Of a DNA stretch of 64,000 nucleotides, positions 1-10,545 are shown piece by piece. The translations under genes and the position numbers were made by a program. Positions within the stretch are counted from its first letter, which is position 1, and each line of letters opens with the position of its first letter. Source of the DNA: Leucaena leucocephala (Eukaryota > Streptophyta > Magnoliopsida > Fabales > Fabaceae); contig CM073566.1 of the NCBI GenBank assembly GCA_037074615.1, forward strand, positions 10,868,001 to 10,932,000. Reading direction: 5' to 3'. The notes beneath the pieces are model-generated. The model was given only the letters and a program-made list of their open reading frames with translations, was not told the DNA's origin and did no database searches.

Positions 1-1522
1 GAGAATGAAGAGCTAGGGGGGTATTTATAGTTTTGATGGATGGCATTCTTGTAATTTTGAAGCCTTATGAACTTATGGTCCTGGTTTTTCTGGAATTTCC
101 TATTTTTCTTTCATTCCTTTACTGCATCATCAAGGGGACACCTCAAGGGACACCTCACCCCTCACATTCTTCACATGGCAAAATTGGAGGGATCTAGAAG
201 CCTTCTAGAAGCTTTCCGGTCTAATCCGGTACCGGCCCGATCCGTCTCCTCGAAAACTGGACAGTTTTCTGAATCTAATTTTTCTGAAAATCCATATTAT
301 GTCTTCTGACCTTAAACTTAGTATCTGGATCCTTTATATCATTAACATTTTTATACTTGGTCTAAACTCAATTACAGATCCCCTGTGAAATGACCAAAAT
401 ACCCCTAGGTGCCCTTTTGTGCACTATCTTAACCTAAGGGCAAAACTATCATTTTACACCTTTCTGTACTCTGTCAGGGCATATACTGACTCTGGTTAAC
501 TTCACCTGTATATGTCTTGGCCTCTAGGCCTGTCCAGAATGACCAAAATGCCCTTCATACACCTGCTACCCCTTTAGTACTACACAGGGGCATTTTCGTA
601 ATTTCACACTTTTTCGGGGTTCTGCTGGACCCTGGCCCACCTATCAGTCCAAGAGTCTTATTGGGCCTTTGATGGAGCTATTATTGGGCCTTTCTGGGTC
701 CATTACCTTTATGGCACGCATTTCGAGGAATCTTCCCCCGGCACAGTTCATCGAATATTTTAACTATTATACACCGTTAACACACATCCCCGGACACCAG
801 GTCCTTTTACCAGATACACTGGCCTACTGTGTTTAAGCATCCCTGTGGGTTATAATGGTCATCTGACTGAGGACTTTCGTACTCATTTAGTCCCTTTTTA
901 AATACCGATAAATCTCCCTATCGGATACCCGGAGGCCACACACTCCCGTCTGGATTTTCTAATTTGTGAATAACTTTTTCTACAGACCTCCTATCAGTAT
1001 TCTGTCAGTTTCCTGACATTCGTCCCATCAGGACGCATCATCCTATATTTTCTCACTTATATCTGACATCTAGGATATCCGGTAGGAATTTTTATAACTT
1101 TTGGACTATCAGATCAATTTTGGCTATCTGGAGTCTTGAAAAATTCCTGTATTAGGCTGGATTACCCAGCGTCACTTGCTCTACCTACGGGTGGGATATG
1201 GGGCTGATCGGAGTTCGATCACTATTTTCGCCTATTTTTGGTCCAGGTTTTCATAATTACACTTTTGCCCCGGAAGCTTTTCTTCTTTTCAATTAAGTCC
1301 CTTTATTTGGCTAAAATTACACCTAAAGACCCCACATTTTTGTCTACTTTTCCTTCTTAACTTTAAACTTTCCATAATTGCACTTAAGTCCTTACCTTTT
1401 CTTTCTTTTTCTATTTAATCCCTTTCTTTACATAAACAACCACATCTTTTTCCTGAAAAATAATTCGTATATTTCATTCAATCTGTACATATAAATCAGT
1501 ACAGAAAATTAGGGATATTATA
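1..1522 (-). mobile_element. Partial long LTR in reverse orientation, cut by window edge
   Basis: The segment matches, in the same reverse orientation, the LTR at about 13066-14370, including a TATA box read on the minus strand (TATTTATA at 22-29). Its outer end at about 1522 reads AGGGATATTATA, which resembles the minus-strand LTR edge AGGGATGTTACA at about 60330 with G-to-A type changes. It abuts sequence from the middle of element B's LTR (1523 corresponds to 8405), so it is an insertion in B's 5' LTR. The other end and the TSD lie outside the window. Whether it is a solo LTR or part of a full element cannot be seen. The terminal 200 bases resemble the B-type LTR and the body resembles the other family, so it may be a mosaic. 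Confidence 0.7.
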
Positions 1523-2318
1523 ATTGAAGCTCTGTTTCTATGATTACCTTGGCCAATTGAAATTCATATGATACATGGAAGCATGCTCATTACACAATGA
1601 TAACACTTTCACAAGCAAGCATAAGCAATTACATTAATACATGCATTGTTTGGTATTGTTTGCTACTGAGATTTCCCCAGAAATCTCACCCCATCCATGT
1701 AATCCCAATTTCCACAGGTTTTTGAATGAGGAAAGAGGATGAAGAAGCATGAAGAGGAGTTAGAGATTGGTCAATGTAAATGTTATATGGTGTTATGTAA
1801 AGAATTCTTGCAAGTAATGATACTGAATGCTTAGTTTAAGCAATAATATTTATGACGTAATGAAAATTGGTAAATGATGGAATAAACGTATGGAATTTTA
1901 CAGACAATTAGTTAACATGTTAAGCTTCATTTTGATACCAAGAACACCTTATTTCGATGTCTGTACAAAGAGAACCAATTTTCCAAAGATGGGGACCAAA
2001 ATCTATTTTCAGAATTTTTGACCAAATGAACAGTAAACTTTAACGAATAAACTGTATCAATTTGCAAAATATTTGGTCAGGAAATTTTTTTCCCTTAAAC
2101 TTTAGGATGTTAGCTTCGAGTAGAATTTTGAATCATTTTGATTTTTCTAGAATTAGTGATGATTTTTTAAAGTTCATCGCTGAATCTGGAATACCATATG
2201 AATAGTAACTCGCCAAGAGTAAAAATTCCCGATTTAGCTAATGTACTTCAAAGGTTATGTAAGTGGTTCTAAATTCTATTGAATGGTCCCTAAGACATAT
2301 GAAAGTAAGGATATTACA
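1523..2318 (+). mobile_element. 3' portion of the 5' LTR of element B
   Basis: This stretch is collinear with 8405-8486, 11250-11348 and 27916-28544, which together are the matching part of element B's 3' LTR. It ends at 2311-2318 in ATATTACA, equivalent to the terminal ATGTTACA of sister LTRs, and a degenerate primer binding site follows. At 1690-1702 it holds the uninterrupted sequence CCATCCATGTAATCCC. This is the pre-insertion form of the site where the CACTA element sits in the 3' LTR. The start of the LTR lies beyond the reverse-oriented insertion and outside the window. Confidence 0.8.
1668..1687 (+). other. LTR stem-loop, B-family form
   Basis: GAGATTTC CCCA GAAATCTC can form an 8-bp perfect stem with a 4-base loop. 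The same place in the other long-LTR family has a 7-bp stem (GAGATTC/GAATCTC) around a CCCC loop. Further B-type copies are at 11318-11337 (loop side slightly changed) and 62018-62037, with a degenerate reverse copy near 58383-58401. It lies downstream of the TATA box, so it should be in the transcript. Confidence 0.6.
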
Positions 2319-2321
2319 TTT

Positions 2322-2333
2322 TGGTTTCAGAGA
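2322..2333 (+). other. Degenerate primer binding site of element B
   Basis: TGGTTTCAGAGA directly follows the LTR end at 2318. Intact sister elements in this window carry TGGTATCAGAGC at the same place (19130 and 45732), the usual plant sequence complementary to the 3' end of initiator Met-tRNA. Two or more substitutions make this copy unlikely to prime well. Confidence 0.65.
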
Positions 2334-2599
2334 AGAAGTTTCTGGCATCAGATAGGATAATTCCCAGACCCTAACTCTAAGTAATAAGTATGTTGTTAAG
2401 TTAGGTTATTTATTGGGATAGTTAGCCTTGCTTATTTAAGAAAATGTTGCAGGAGTAGACATGAGATTCATAAAGTTAAGTCTGAGCAATCAGTTAATAA
2501 GGGAGACCCCTGACCAATAGTGATATGTGAAGAAGATGTTCATCTAGACTATGATCCTTCTTCAGACAGTGAAGAGAGTTCAGAAGATAGTATAGGTCT

Positions 2600-3379
2600 A
2601 CAGTAGAATATCCCATAGATATTTCTGTAGACTCAAACCTGTGGTCTGGAGATTATGTAGAGATTTAGCCTGATATTGTGCATGCACCAGATGATGCTGC
2701 ACCAGATGATGATCGATCTAGTAATTCCATACAATATGAGTTTGTGGGAGTGCCTTCTAACCCTGATGTAAGCTCTATTCCTCTAATGAGAGGATAAATT
2801 ACGGTTGAGGAAGTTAAGTATTGGTACTAGATTACAAGTAGACCAGATATTATTCCTCCTCCACTAGAGTTTGGGGATACATTTGATATGAGTAACATAC
2901 AACAATTCCTTAATCTAGAAATCCAGTCACAACCTATGACAGTCCCTCCCTATTCTTGTAGTCCAGGAATATATGACGTTATAGATAAAAATTAGTGGGA
3001 TGTTCCTGTTCCTAGTCAATCCCAGCCTTCTTTGCAAAAGATAGATAATGTTGACTGTATCAGTCTCACGAAAGCTGTGGAGAGTGAATTACTCAGTTTA
3101 GGTCAAGGGATGGATAAAAGTAAAGATCAAGAGCAGTCAGTTTATCTGCATTTCCTCAATGCCATAGCAAGGATTATAAACATATATACGATAGAGGGTA
3201 TTGACCTGAATCAGGTTTACTATCTAGAAGATTGGCATGAAATGGTCGTAAGTCAGATATTGCCATATACTCCTACATGGCATGTAGAGCTAAGTGAGTT
3301 TTTGGCAAATGATCCACCAACTGATATACAAGGGTGGCATTTTAGTATGAAAAAATATTTGCAGTTTACGATTCCCTAG
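2600..3379 (+). pseudogene. Decayed open frame of unknown function in element B
   Basis: One frame stays readable for about 255 codons with only four stops: TAG at 2666, TAA at 2795, TAG at 2828 and TAG at 2993. It ends in a true stop at 3377-3379. The last 115 codons are clean, but that stretch has no ATG (it opens at TTG), so it is the tail of a longer frame. The product would be acidic and proline-rich at the N-terminal side (repeated APDD near 2690-2715) and more ordered at the C-terminal side, with several Trp and Leu. An acidic Ser/Glu/Asp run lies just upstream in another frame near 2550-2590, suggesting a frameshift. I do not recognise a family. A gag-derived or accessory protein of the element is one possibility. 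Confidence 0.45.
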
Positions 3380-3749
3380 AAAAGAATGTAAAAAGGGATG
3401 AGGGGTAATGTAAATATGTAAACAGTGTAAAGTGAAGTAATTACATAAATGTAGAATAGTTATGACTTACCCCGTATATGTAATTGACATGTATGTAATA
3501 CAAGTGTTATGGTGACATGAAATGAGTTTTGATGTGATATAATGAAATGATAGTTGGTTGAACATCTATGTGAGTATGTTCCCTATTTAGTTTAATTATG
3601 ATAGATAGATATGGATGAATTTCAAGTTACTCAAGCTCATCAAAGTTAAGAACAAGGATCAGCCATTGCTAGAGTAAAGACTAGACAAGAATATTAGAAG
3701 GGAATGATTAGAGAAAGCTGTGTCCAGGTTACGATGTGAAGTAGTTTAG

Positions 3750-4069
3750 GTCGCGACTAGAAGTTACAGAGAAGTTAAGTCGCAATGAGTTGAGCCATGG
3801 GTCTCGACGAATATTTACAGAGGTGTTTTGGTCGTGATTAGTAAAGACCATTGGCCGCGACGAAAAGTTACAGAGTTATTAGGTCGCAATGAGACAGGTC
3901 ATAAGAGACGCGACTACTGTGCACAGATCAGTTCAAGTCGTGATGAGATAAGACCTGAGTCACGACTAAATATCACAGAGCTATTAAGTCATGACGAGTA
4001 GAATGAAATGGTCGTGACTAAAGTTTACAGAGAATATGAGTCTCGACTAGCCAACACTCAGGTCGCGAC
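3750..4069 (+). repeat. GTCGCGAC motif array in element B
   Basis: About 13 copies of the 8-base palindrome GTCGCGAC or one-to-two-base variants (GTCGCAAT, GTCGTGAT, GCCGCGAC, GTCACGAC, GTCATGAC) occur every 20-35 bases. Many are followed by ACTA and then ACAGAG. Most variants are C-to-T or G-to-A at CpG, as expected from methylated-cytosine decay. Matching arrays lie at 33846-34093, 39792-40160, 41577-41679 and 47229-47383. Confidence 0.75.
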
Positions 4070-4689
4070 TAGGATGCACAGAGACCTGATGATAAATGAA
4101 GATGCCAGCCTCACTGAAGTTTATCAGTTAGAGGTTTAGTGTGAGATGCAGGCAAGCTAAATAGTATGAGATACAGAGATACAGATCGGTTTAAGAAGAT
4201 GTTCAGAAGTAGTTCCTCCGTGTGATCATCAAGAGTAGATCAACATAATGCAAGAATTTGTTCAGTTAATCTTTCCTGAACAAAAGAATTAGAAGTTAAA
4301 ATGAAACTTGCCTAAGAATGAGCCTAACACATGGCTTAAAGTTAGAAACGTGATGGTTAACAATTAGAGAGCTAACATTCCCAAGATAGAGGGATTCCAT
4401 CACAAAGAAACAGTAGCCTAGCAGACCTAGGGGAGAGCACGCTAGAGAACAGAAGTAATAGTGCTAGATGATGAATGAGATCCATGTGATTTAAGTTAGT
4501 CAGGATCCGTAAAAGAAGACTAGAAAGGAACCACAGTCTAGTCTAGAGCAGACTAAGTCTAATATACAGACAGAAAGAGTTAAGAGATAGTAGAGAGATA
4601 CGGAAGTTACTCCACAGAGATGGAGATTGATCCGCTCACCTGAGAAGTATTTCTTCAATAGTTTTACTAAAAGCATTCTTCTCAGTTAG

Positions 4690-4890
4690 ATAGAGATGAG
4701 CTTGAGGCTAAGGGTTAAAGTTGAGGAAGAGAAACCCTTTAATGAATACTTAGCCCAATTTGTCTACATGAATAGTGAGAGTTAAATGACTGAGGAGTTA
4801 ATTTGTGGATTGAATTCCATGTTACAAAGAAAGAATTTTTCTCAGATAGTTGCATAAGTTCAACAGAGCGGTAGATGTATGCAAGATTAG
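4690..4890 (+). pseudogene. Possible gag capsid remnant in element B
   Basis: One frame, broken by TAG/TAA stops, reads a charged stretch containing EEEKPFNEYLAQF and, further on, GLNSMLQRKNF. This resembles the plant Ty3 gag pattern in which a region of the form 'K..V.EYL..F' precedes a 'GL....R' segment. No longer homology can be read by eye, so the assignment is weak. Confidence 0.35.
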
Positions 4891-4950
4891 AAAAAAGATA
4901 GCCATAGTTTTAAAGATAAAGTGACTCCCCTATCCCCTATGTAAGAAAGA

Positions 4951-5514
4951 GTAATGAAGGGTTGAGTCAGTACCCTAGCAAGGGGTAATGTGGCAGCCTA
5001 GGTAACTGAGTATTTATCTTAAGCTCATGAATGAGTAATGGGGATCTGGCAGATAAGATGATAAAGGGACATAATGCTTAAAAGGATTACCTAGTTGATC
5101 GGTTAAATGCAGTGTGTATAATGGATGGTGGAGCAAATTATGTGATGATAATATGGCTTTTGTTGCCATAAGTTATGTTGATTAGATGATGATGGGGCTT
5201 ATGTTGCCATAGATTATGATGATCAGTTGCATCTCCTTGCAGTTGTCATATAGTAATGAAGGGTTGAGTCTGTACCCTAGCAAGGGGTAATGTGGCAGCC
5301 TAAGTAAATGAGTATTTATTTCAAGTTCATGAATGAATGATTGGGATCTGGCAGAGAAGGTGATAAAGGGACATAATGTTTAAAAGGATTACCTAGTTAA
5401 TCGATTGATTGCAGTTTGCGTATAATGGATGGTTGAGCAAATTATGTGATGATGATATGGCTTATGTTGCCATAGATTATGATGATCAGTTGCATCTCCT
5501 TGCAGTTGTCATAT
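4951..5514 (+). repeat. Tandem duplication of about 300 and 262 bp
   Basis: The unit starting GTAATGAAGGGTTGAGTC at 4951 repeats from 5253. Both copies contain the same landmarks (CAAGGGGTAATGTGGCAGCC, then a run of GATGATATGGCTTATGTTGCC, then CATCTCCTTGCAGTTGTCAT). The first copy has about 40 extra bases near 5150-5200. The related element at 42130-53859 has only one copy (about 47965-48250), so the duplication is specific to this lineage or insertion. Confidence 0.75.
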
Positions 5515-6170
5515 AATGACATGCATGTTAGAGAATGCTTAAATAATTGTATCTCCTTGCATATTATGCATGTTAGAGTATGCTATGATGAATGAATACT
5601 GTCCTTCGTAGTACATGTGAGGTAGAGTATATATGCTAAGAAAGTTATGTTGCTTCCTTACCATACGACATGCAATTAGATAATTTAACTTGGTAATGAT
5701 ACTAAAGCAATAGAAAAGTGATAAACGAGATAGTTAGCTAGTCGATCCCCAAAGTTTAGAATGAGAATCTAAGACAGACAGTGATAGCCAATTTGACAAA
5801 GAAAGAGAGTAGAGATGAATGTTGACGACAATCCTATAGACATATGATTACACTACTCAGGACATATCCCTTCAGTAGGGGCTGAGATATATGAATGATG
5901 TACCATGAACATGAAGTGAGATGTAGTTATGAAAGATGATGCAGCTTTGAGAGGGAGCAGTGTCTATGTAATAGAAGTTAACATTCAGGAAAGAAAAGTA
6001 ATGATAGTGAAGATATGCGGATATTGAAAGCACTCCACTAAGATGTCAAGATAGAAGATAAGAGATAGTACCTTAATCCTTAGTCATAAAGCAAAAAGAG
6101 ATATACAGAAGATGTATATCCAAGATAGTTGACTAAGGTACTAAGTAAATTTCGAGGAAGAAATTTATTT

Positions 6171-6184
6171 TAAGGGGGTAGAAA
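6171..6184 (+). other. Polypurine tract of element B
   Basis: TAAGGGGGTAGAAA immediately precedes the 3' LTR at 6185. It is preceded by TTTCGAGGAAGAAATTTATT, the same context as before the LTR at 50314 and, reversed, after 60331. This is the expected plus-strand primer site. Confidence 0.75.
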
Positions 6185-8486
6185 TGTCACATCCTAGTTT
6201 TTTCCTATCATACTGATAGAGGAAAGAGGTTTGGAAAGGATTGTGACGATGAATGGAAAAGAAAAGAATGATTAGATGAAGGTTTAAAGAAAAGGGACTA
6301 AATTGAAAAGTATAAAAGTTCCATGGTGAAAAATGTAAAGTAGACATAACTTTGGGCCATTAAGTGTAATTATGAAAAGTTGAGGGCCTAAAGTGTAATT
6401 TTCAAAAGTTTATGGACCTAAATGTAATTTCTCAAAAGTTCAAGGGGCAAAAGTGTAATTATGAAGAAATTGGACCAGAAACAGGCCAAAAATGCCCGGA
6501 ATCAGATCAGACCCAAATTTTACCAGTAGATAGAAAAAATTATTTCGGTTAGTTTGACGCAACACATAATTTCGATTTGAGGTCCCGAAAAATTGATATA
6601 AATTTCTTAAGTTAGGAGAAATTATTACAGTATCTTTTGGACCTCAGAATCAGATGAAACTTTATAGTAAATTCCTAAAATTAATATGAGAATTTATAAA
6701 ACTGGCAGGATCAGAAAAGGAATCCTGTAGAATTTTTAATGGAATTTACAGTAGAATAAAATACGTAATAAATACCTTCGGGAGAGGTTTCTTGGGATTT
6801 ATGCCTAAAGGTAGTGGACCTATACAAAGGCCCAAAATGGCATCCCAGAGGCCCAATAAGGTACTTGAGCAGTATGTGGGCCAGTGTCCAGAGGAACCCC
6901 GGAAAAGTGCGAAATTACGAAAATGCCCCTGTGTTACAATAATGTATAAGAGATGAATGGAGGGCATTTTGGTCATTCTGGATAGGCCAAAATGCCAAGG
7001 AAAGTACAGGAATGATTCCTTAGAGTCAGTATATGCCCTGATAAGGTGCAAAGAGGTATGGAATGACGATTATACCCTTAGGGTTAATATAGTGCAAGAA
7101 AGGGTACCAAGGGTATTTTGGTAATTTACCAAGGGATCTGTAATTAAGTTCATACCAAGTATAAGAATGTCAATGGTAGGAAGAATCCGGATACTGAATT
7201 TAAGGTCAGAAAACATATTATGGAATCTCAGAAAAATTAGATTCAGAAAATAGTCTAATTTTTGGAAAATCGGACTGAGCCGGTACCGGATTGGACTAGA
7301 ATTTTTCTAAATGCTTCCTCCCTTCATAATTTCATCACATGGGCTATGAGGTATCCCTTAATGATGTCATGGAGATGATGTCATTATTTCTTGGTGGGCA
7401 AGACAAGATTGAAGGTGCAATCTTAGCCATTAGATCAAATATTGCACAAAGTGATATTGGCCATTCATTTACCATGGAATTTGCCTATAAATACCCCACC
7501 AATTCTGCTCAAAATCGTGAGCACAAGAACCCTTGGAGAACCTCTTGCAAAATGAAAACTCAAGCCAAGACAAAGAAGAATTCAAAGGCCAAAGTTCAAG
7601 CAAGCTAGAAATTAAAGGTAAGTAATCTATCCTAGCTTATTTTCCTTTGATTTAGAAGCTTGAACTTAGGGTTTTCATGGAAGAAAGTTGAGTTTTCTCT
7701 AAGGTTTATATGTTGTCCAAAATCTTAGATAAAAGGAGAAAGAAGAAATTAAAGTTAGAGTTATGAGATTAAAGCTTAAACAAGCTAGTTAGATGATTGG
7801 TTGTTGTATCAAGTTGATATTCTTGACTTTGCCATGGATGAAATATTTTTGTTTGCACTGTTCATGCACTGTTCATGATAGAAGGAGATAGAATTTCAAT
7901 GATCTAATGTTTCTATTGAATTTATATGATGATTTTGTGTAGGATTGGATAGGTTTTGAACCTTGGAAGTATTATAATTGAAAGTTGTAATTCTTGGAAT
8001 TCTTCTCTGTTAATGTTCACTTGTATGAACAGTGATTAGATTTTCATGATTTTGATGCTTCCAATGGTTTTAAAATGAAAAGTTGTGTAGGGTAAGGTCA
8101 AGACATCAATTGATTCAAAGGCTAAGTCAGTTGGTAAAGATTAAAGGAAGTTATGTTAAGTTAAAGTAAGTTTAATGTTCAAGAAAGTTAGATAGTTAGA
8201 TAGTAATGATTATATGATGTTAGGATTTGATTGTGGAGTCAAAAGAGGCAGCCACACATCAAGGAAAAGTAAGAAGAAAGAAGCAAAGTTAAAGTGGAAA
8301 GAAGTAAAGCAATAAGGTAGTAAACTTACCCTAAACTTGTATGTATTGAATGTTATGCTTGATTGTGCTATGGCTTTCTTGAATTGTGTGCATATGTGTA
8401 GATGATTGAAGCTTTGTTTCTATGATTACCTTGGCCAATTGAATTTCATATGATACATGGAAGCATACTCATTACACTATGATAAC
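6185..8486 (+). mobile_element. 3' LTR of element B, segment 1
   Basis: The LTR starts TGTCACATCC right after the polypurine tract. A likely TATA box lies at 7486-7493. The segment stops at 8486 where a solo LTR inserted, leaving ATAAC on both sides, and the LTR resumes at 11250. Summing its three segments gives about 3 kb. Short open frames inside (for example 7339-7608) span the promoter and are not genes. Confidence 0.85.
7486..7493 (+). promoter_or_regulatory. TATA box of element B 3' LTR
   Basis: TATAAATA followed by CCCC sits at the same relative place, and in the same CTATAAATACCCC context, as in the other long LTRs of this window. Confidence 0.6.
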
Positions 8487-8529
8487 TGTAACATCTCGAT
8501 TTTTGGTCTAGGAGAACTGGGAAGTAGTC

Positions 8530-8791
8530 TGATATGGGCAGGCTGCTAAACCCGTAGTCCCAGGGTAGTAATCTGATATGGGCGGATCACTTACCTGTAT
8601 TTTGTAGGATCCGAGGGATGAGCTAAGTCCTTTAGGATGTAAAGATGAGTTAAGTCTTTAACCTACAGAATCGGGACAGTTCGCCTAGGTTCAAAATGAG
8701 GAATGTGAGGAATATCCTAAGTCTTAAGCCTAGGAATTCTGCAGGTAGCTTGATATGGGCTGGCTCCTGTGTAAGATAACCTGATATGGGC
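8530..8791 (+). repeat. Four TGATATGGGC repeats in the U3 start
   Basis: The 10-base word TGATATGGGC occurs at 8530, 8574, 8751 and 8782, each followed by A/G/T plus G. Three of the four are preceded by a two-to-three-base CT-type context (TCTGATATGG, CCTGATATGG). The other long LTRs lack this block in their first 350 bases, so it marks this LTR subfamily. Confidence 0.7.
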
Positions 8792-9783
8792 GGGTTGTCG
8801 AGCCTTTCAATTAACGATGACTCCCGAAGAGTTTAAGGGATGAGTTATTGAAAGAGAATTTCTAGAACTTAAGATGAAGGATAAGAAGATGAGAATAGAC
8901 GCTAGAAAGAGAATGCAGGGGCAAAATCGTAATTATGGGAAAGATCGGGCTGGTAGCCGATGAGTACCATATTTTGCCAGAAAATAGAGAAAATTATGCT
9001 GATCATTTCACTAAACTGTGAAATGTGCATATGAGGTCTCTATGTGTATGAAAGAATTAGAAATGTGACCAGGGGTAAAATGGTCATTTTGGAAAAGTGT
9101 GCGCGTGAGTGCTTTTTCAGGCCAAAACAGCCCGGTCCGGATAAAATATCTGAAAATACCGGGAGATAGAGAAAATGATTCCGGGTTGAATGAGGAGTCA
9201 CGAAATTTTGATTTGAGGTCCCGATTTTTCTGTAAAAATTCCGGAAGATGGGAATTTACAGTTATAATCGGTAAAGGAAAAACAGTTCCGATAGGGATGA
9301 TCGGACTGTGGCCAGGGGTCCATATAGTGTTTCTAAGGCCTATAGTGACACCAGGGAAGGCCCAGGCCCATAATATCAGTCCAGTGCTAAAATGGGCCGG
9401 TGTCCGGGGAAAAGGTGCGAAATGACGAAAATGCCCCTATGTTATAGAACAGCTGAAGAATGAGTAAATGGTATTTTGGTCATTTGCCTAAGGTTAGACA
9501 GTCCAGGGAAGTTATCTGGATAATTGACCAGGGTCAGAGAATACTCTGGTAAGATGGGAAAAGACAATAATGCCCCTAGACCTAGTAAAGTAAAGAAAGA
9601 GAGACTAAGGGCATTTTGGTAATTTGCCAAGGGGTGTTTCTTGGGAATCGTGCCATCAGAGTACTTGGGCTGGATCAGAGACCCAAGATGATATTCTCAG
9701 GCCCAAAAACGTGGCCCAGTAGTTATGTGAGGAAAAGTGTCATTAAAATAATGATTTAATGACTTTTCAGTAAAGTAAAGTTA

Positions 9784-9805
9784 CTCGGTTGGCACGATAA
9801 CCGAG
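9784..9805 (+). other. Conserved U3 inverted repeat
   Basis: CTCGGTT GGCACGAT AACCGAG has perfect 7-base arms around an 8-base loop. The same element, with small changes, occurs about 350-400 bases upstream of the TATA box in the LTRs near 17743, 21079, 34307, 44020 and 52152, and reversed near 36945. Confidence 0.6.
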
Positions 9806-9976
9806 GAGGTGATTAGATAAAGTCCGGGACTTATCTGGATAGCATTGGAAGGCGTGAAAGGTCCATTCCAGGTGCCACATGGCGCAATCTTAGAGGCAGA
9901 AGAAAAGTAAGGACACGTATTACGGTGCAAGACTCTGGACCGGTACTGGATTGGACTGAACTGCTGAGTCAGCTGA

Positions 9977-10038
9977 TGAGGTGTCCCGGGTTTTAGACAT
10001 GTGAGAAATGTGCTGCTGAGGTGTCCGCTGAGGTGTCC
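9977..10038 (+). promoter_or_regulatory. Triple TGAGGTGTCC motif upstream of TATA
   Basis: TGAGGTGTCC occurs at 9977-9986, 10017-10026 and 10029-10038, about 110-170 bases before the TATA box. Two or three copies recur at the same place in every related LTR here (for example 17945-18010, 21288-21345, 44205-44265), also in reverse-oriented ones. A role as a U3 promoter element is inference. Confidence 0.55.
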
Positions 10039-10144
10039 TGGATGATGCAGTAAAAAGGAATAAAAGAAAATAGGAAATTCCAGGAAAAACCAGGACCACA
10101 AGTTCATATGGCTTCAAAATTACAGGAATGCCATTGAAGGAAAC

Positions 10145-10152
10145 TATAAATA
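10145..10152 (+). promoter_or_regulatory. TATA box of solo LTR
   Basis: TATAAATA followed by CCCCTCCCC. A purine-rich AGAGAG/GGAAG leader follows, as in all related LTRs. Confidence 0.65.
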
Positions 10153-10527
10153 CCCCTCCCCCTCCCATTTCATGCATCCCACGGTTTTGAGCCTTTTAGA
10201 GAGAGGAGGAGGTGCTAGAGAGAGAAAGTGAGAGGAAGGAAGAAAGAAAGAAAGGAAGTTCTGGCGGAGCTGGAAGCAGAATAGAGATAGTAGAGCTCTG
10301 CTAAGCTTTTGAGGTAGTAACTAATCCTAGCTTTTATGTAATGGCTTTGTGATTTGTTGTGCTATTGTTTGGTTGGATTGTTGTCTTATATGTTATGCTT
10401 GAAGCTCTATTGCAATGCTATGATCATATGTTATTGAGTATGGAAGCACGCAGCATACTTATCTGTACACAATCACAAGCAAGCACTATCACACTGCATT
10501 ACATATATTGTTATGATTGTTGCTACT

Positions 10528-10545
10528 GAGATTCCCCCGAATCTC
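10528..10545 (+). other. LTR stem-loop, A-family form
   Basis: GAGATTC CCCC GAATCTC forms a 7-bp stem with a 4-base loop about 380 bases after the TATA box. Equivalent copies are at 12700-12717 (reverse), 18501-18518 (one arm mutated), 21839-21856, 35027-35044, 36216-36233 (reverse), 44765-44782 and 52896-52913. Confidence 0.65.

Larger units (their letters stand above)
2319..6184 (+). mobile_element. Internal region of element B: long-LTR Ty3-type, nonautonomous, no pol
   Basis: The 3.9-kb region runs from the primer binding site to the polypurine tract before 6185. It holds a decayed open frame of unknown function (about 2600-3379), a GTCGCGAC motif array (3750-4069), a weak gag-like remnant (about 4690-4890) and a tandem duplication (4951-5514). 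No protease, reverse transcriptase, RNase H or integrase motif is visible in any frame. The stretch after the array is collinear with 47420-48260 of the nonautonomous element at 42130-53859. The two are therefore related derivatives, mobilised in trans if at all. The remainder (2334-2600, 3380-3749, 4070-4690, 5515-6170) shows no coding potential. Confidence 0.75.

Noticed and set aside
3750..4069. The GTCGCGAC cluster as a CRISPR array.
   Set aside because: The repeats are 8 bp, degenerate and irregularly spaced, in a plant retrotransposon, with no cas genes.
7339..7608. An 89-codon frame across element B's promoter.
   Set aside because: It spans the TATA box and transcription start of the LTR and has no counterpart kept open in other B-type LTRs.
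9099..9425. A 108-codon open frame recurring in several LTRs (also 42358-42684, 50542-50868 and reversed 38282-38629), with an antisense open frame opposite.
   Set aside because: It lies in LTR U3, opens at GTG rather than ATG, and differences between the more diverged copies mostly change amino acids. Recurrence is explained by LTR copy number.
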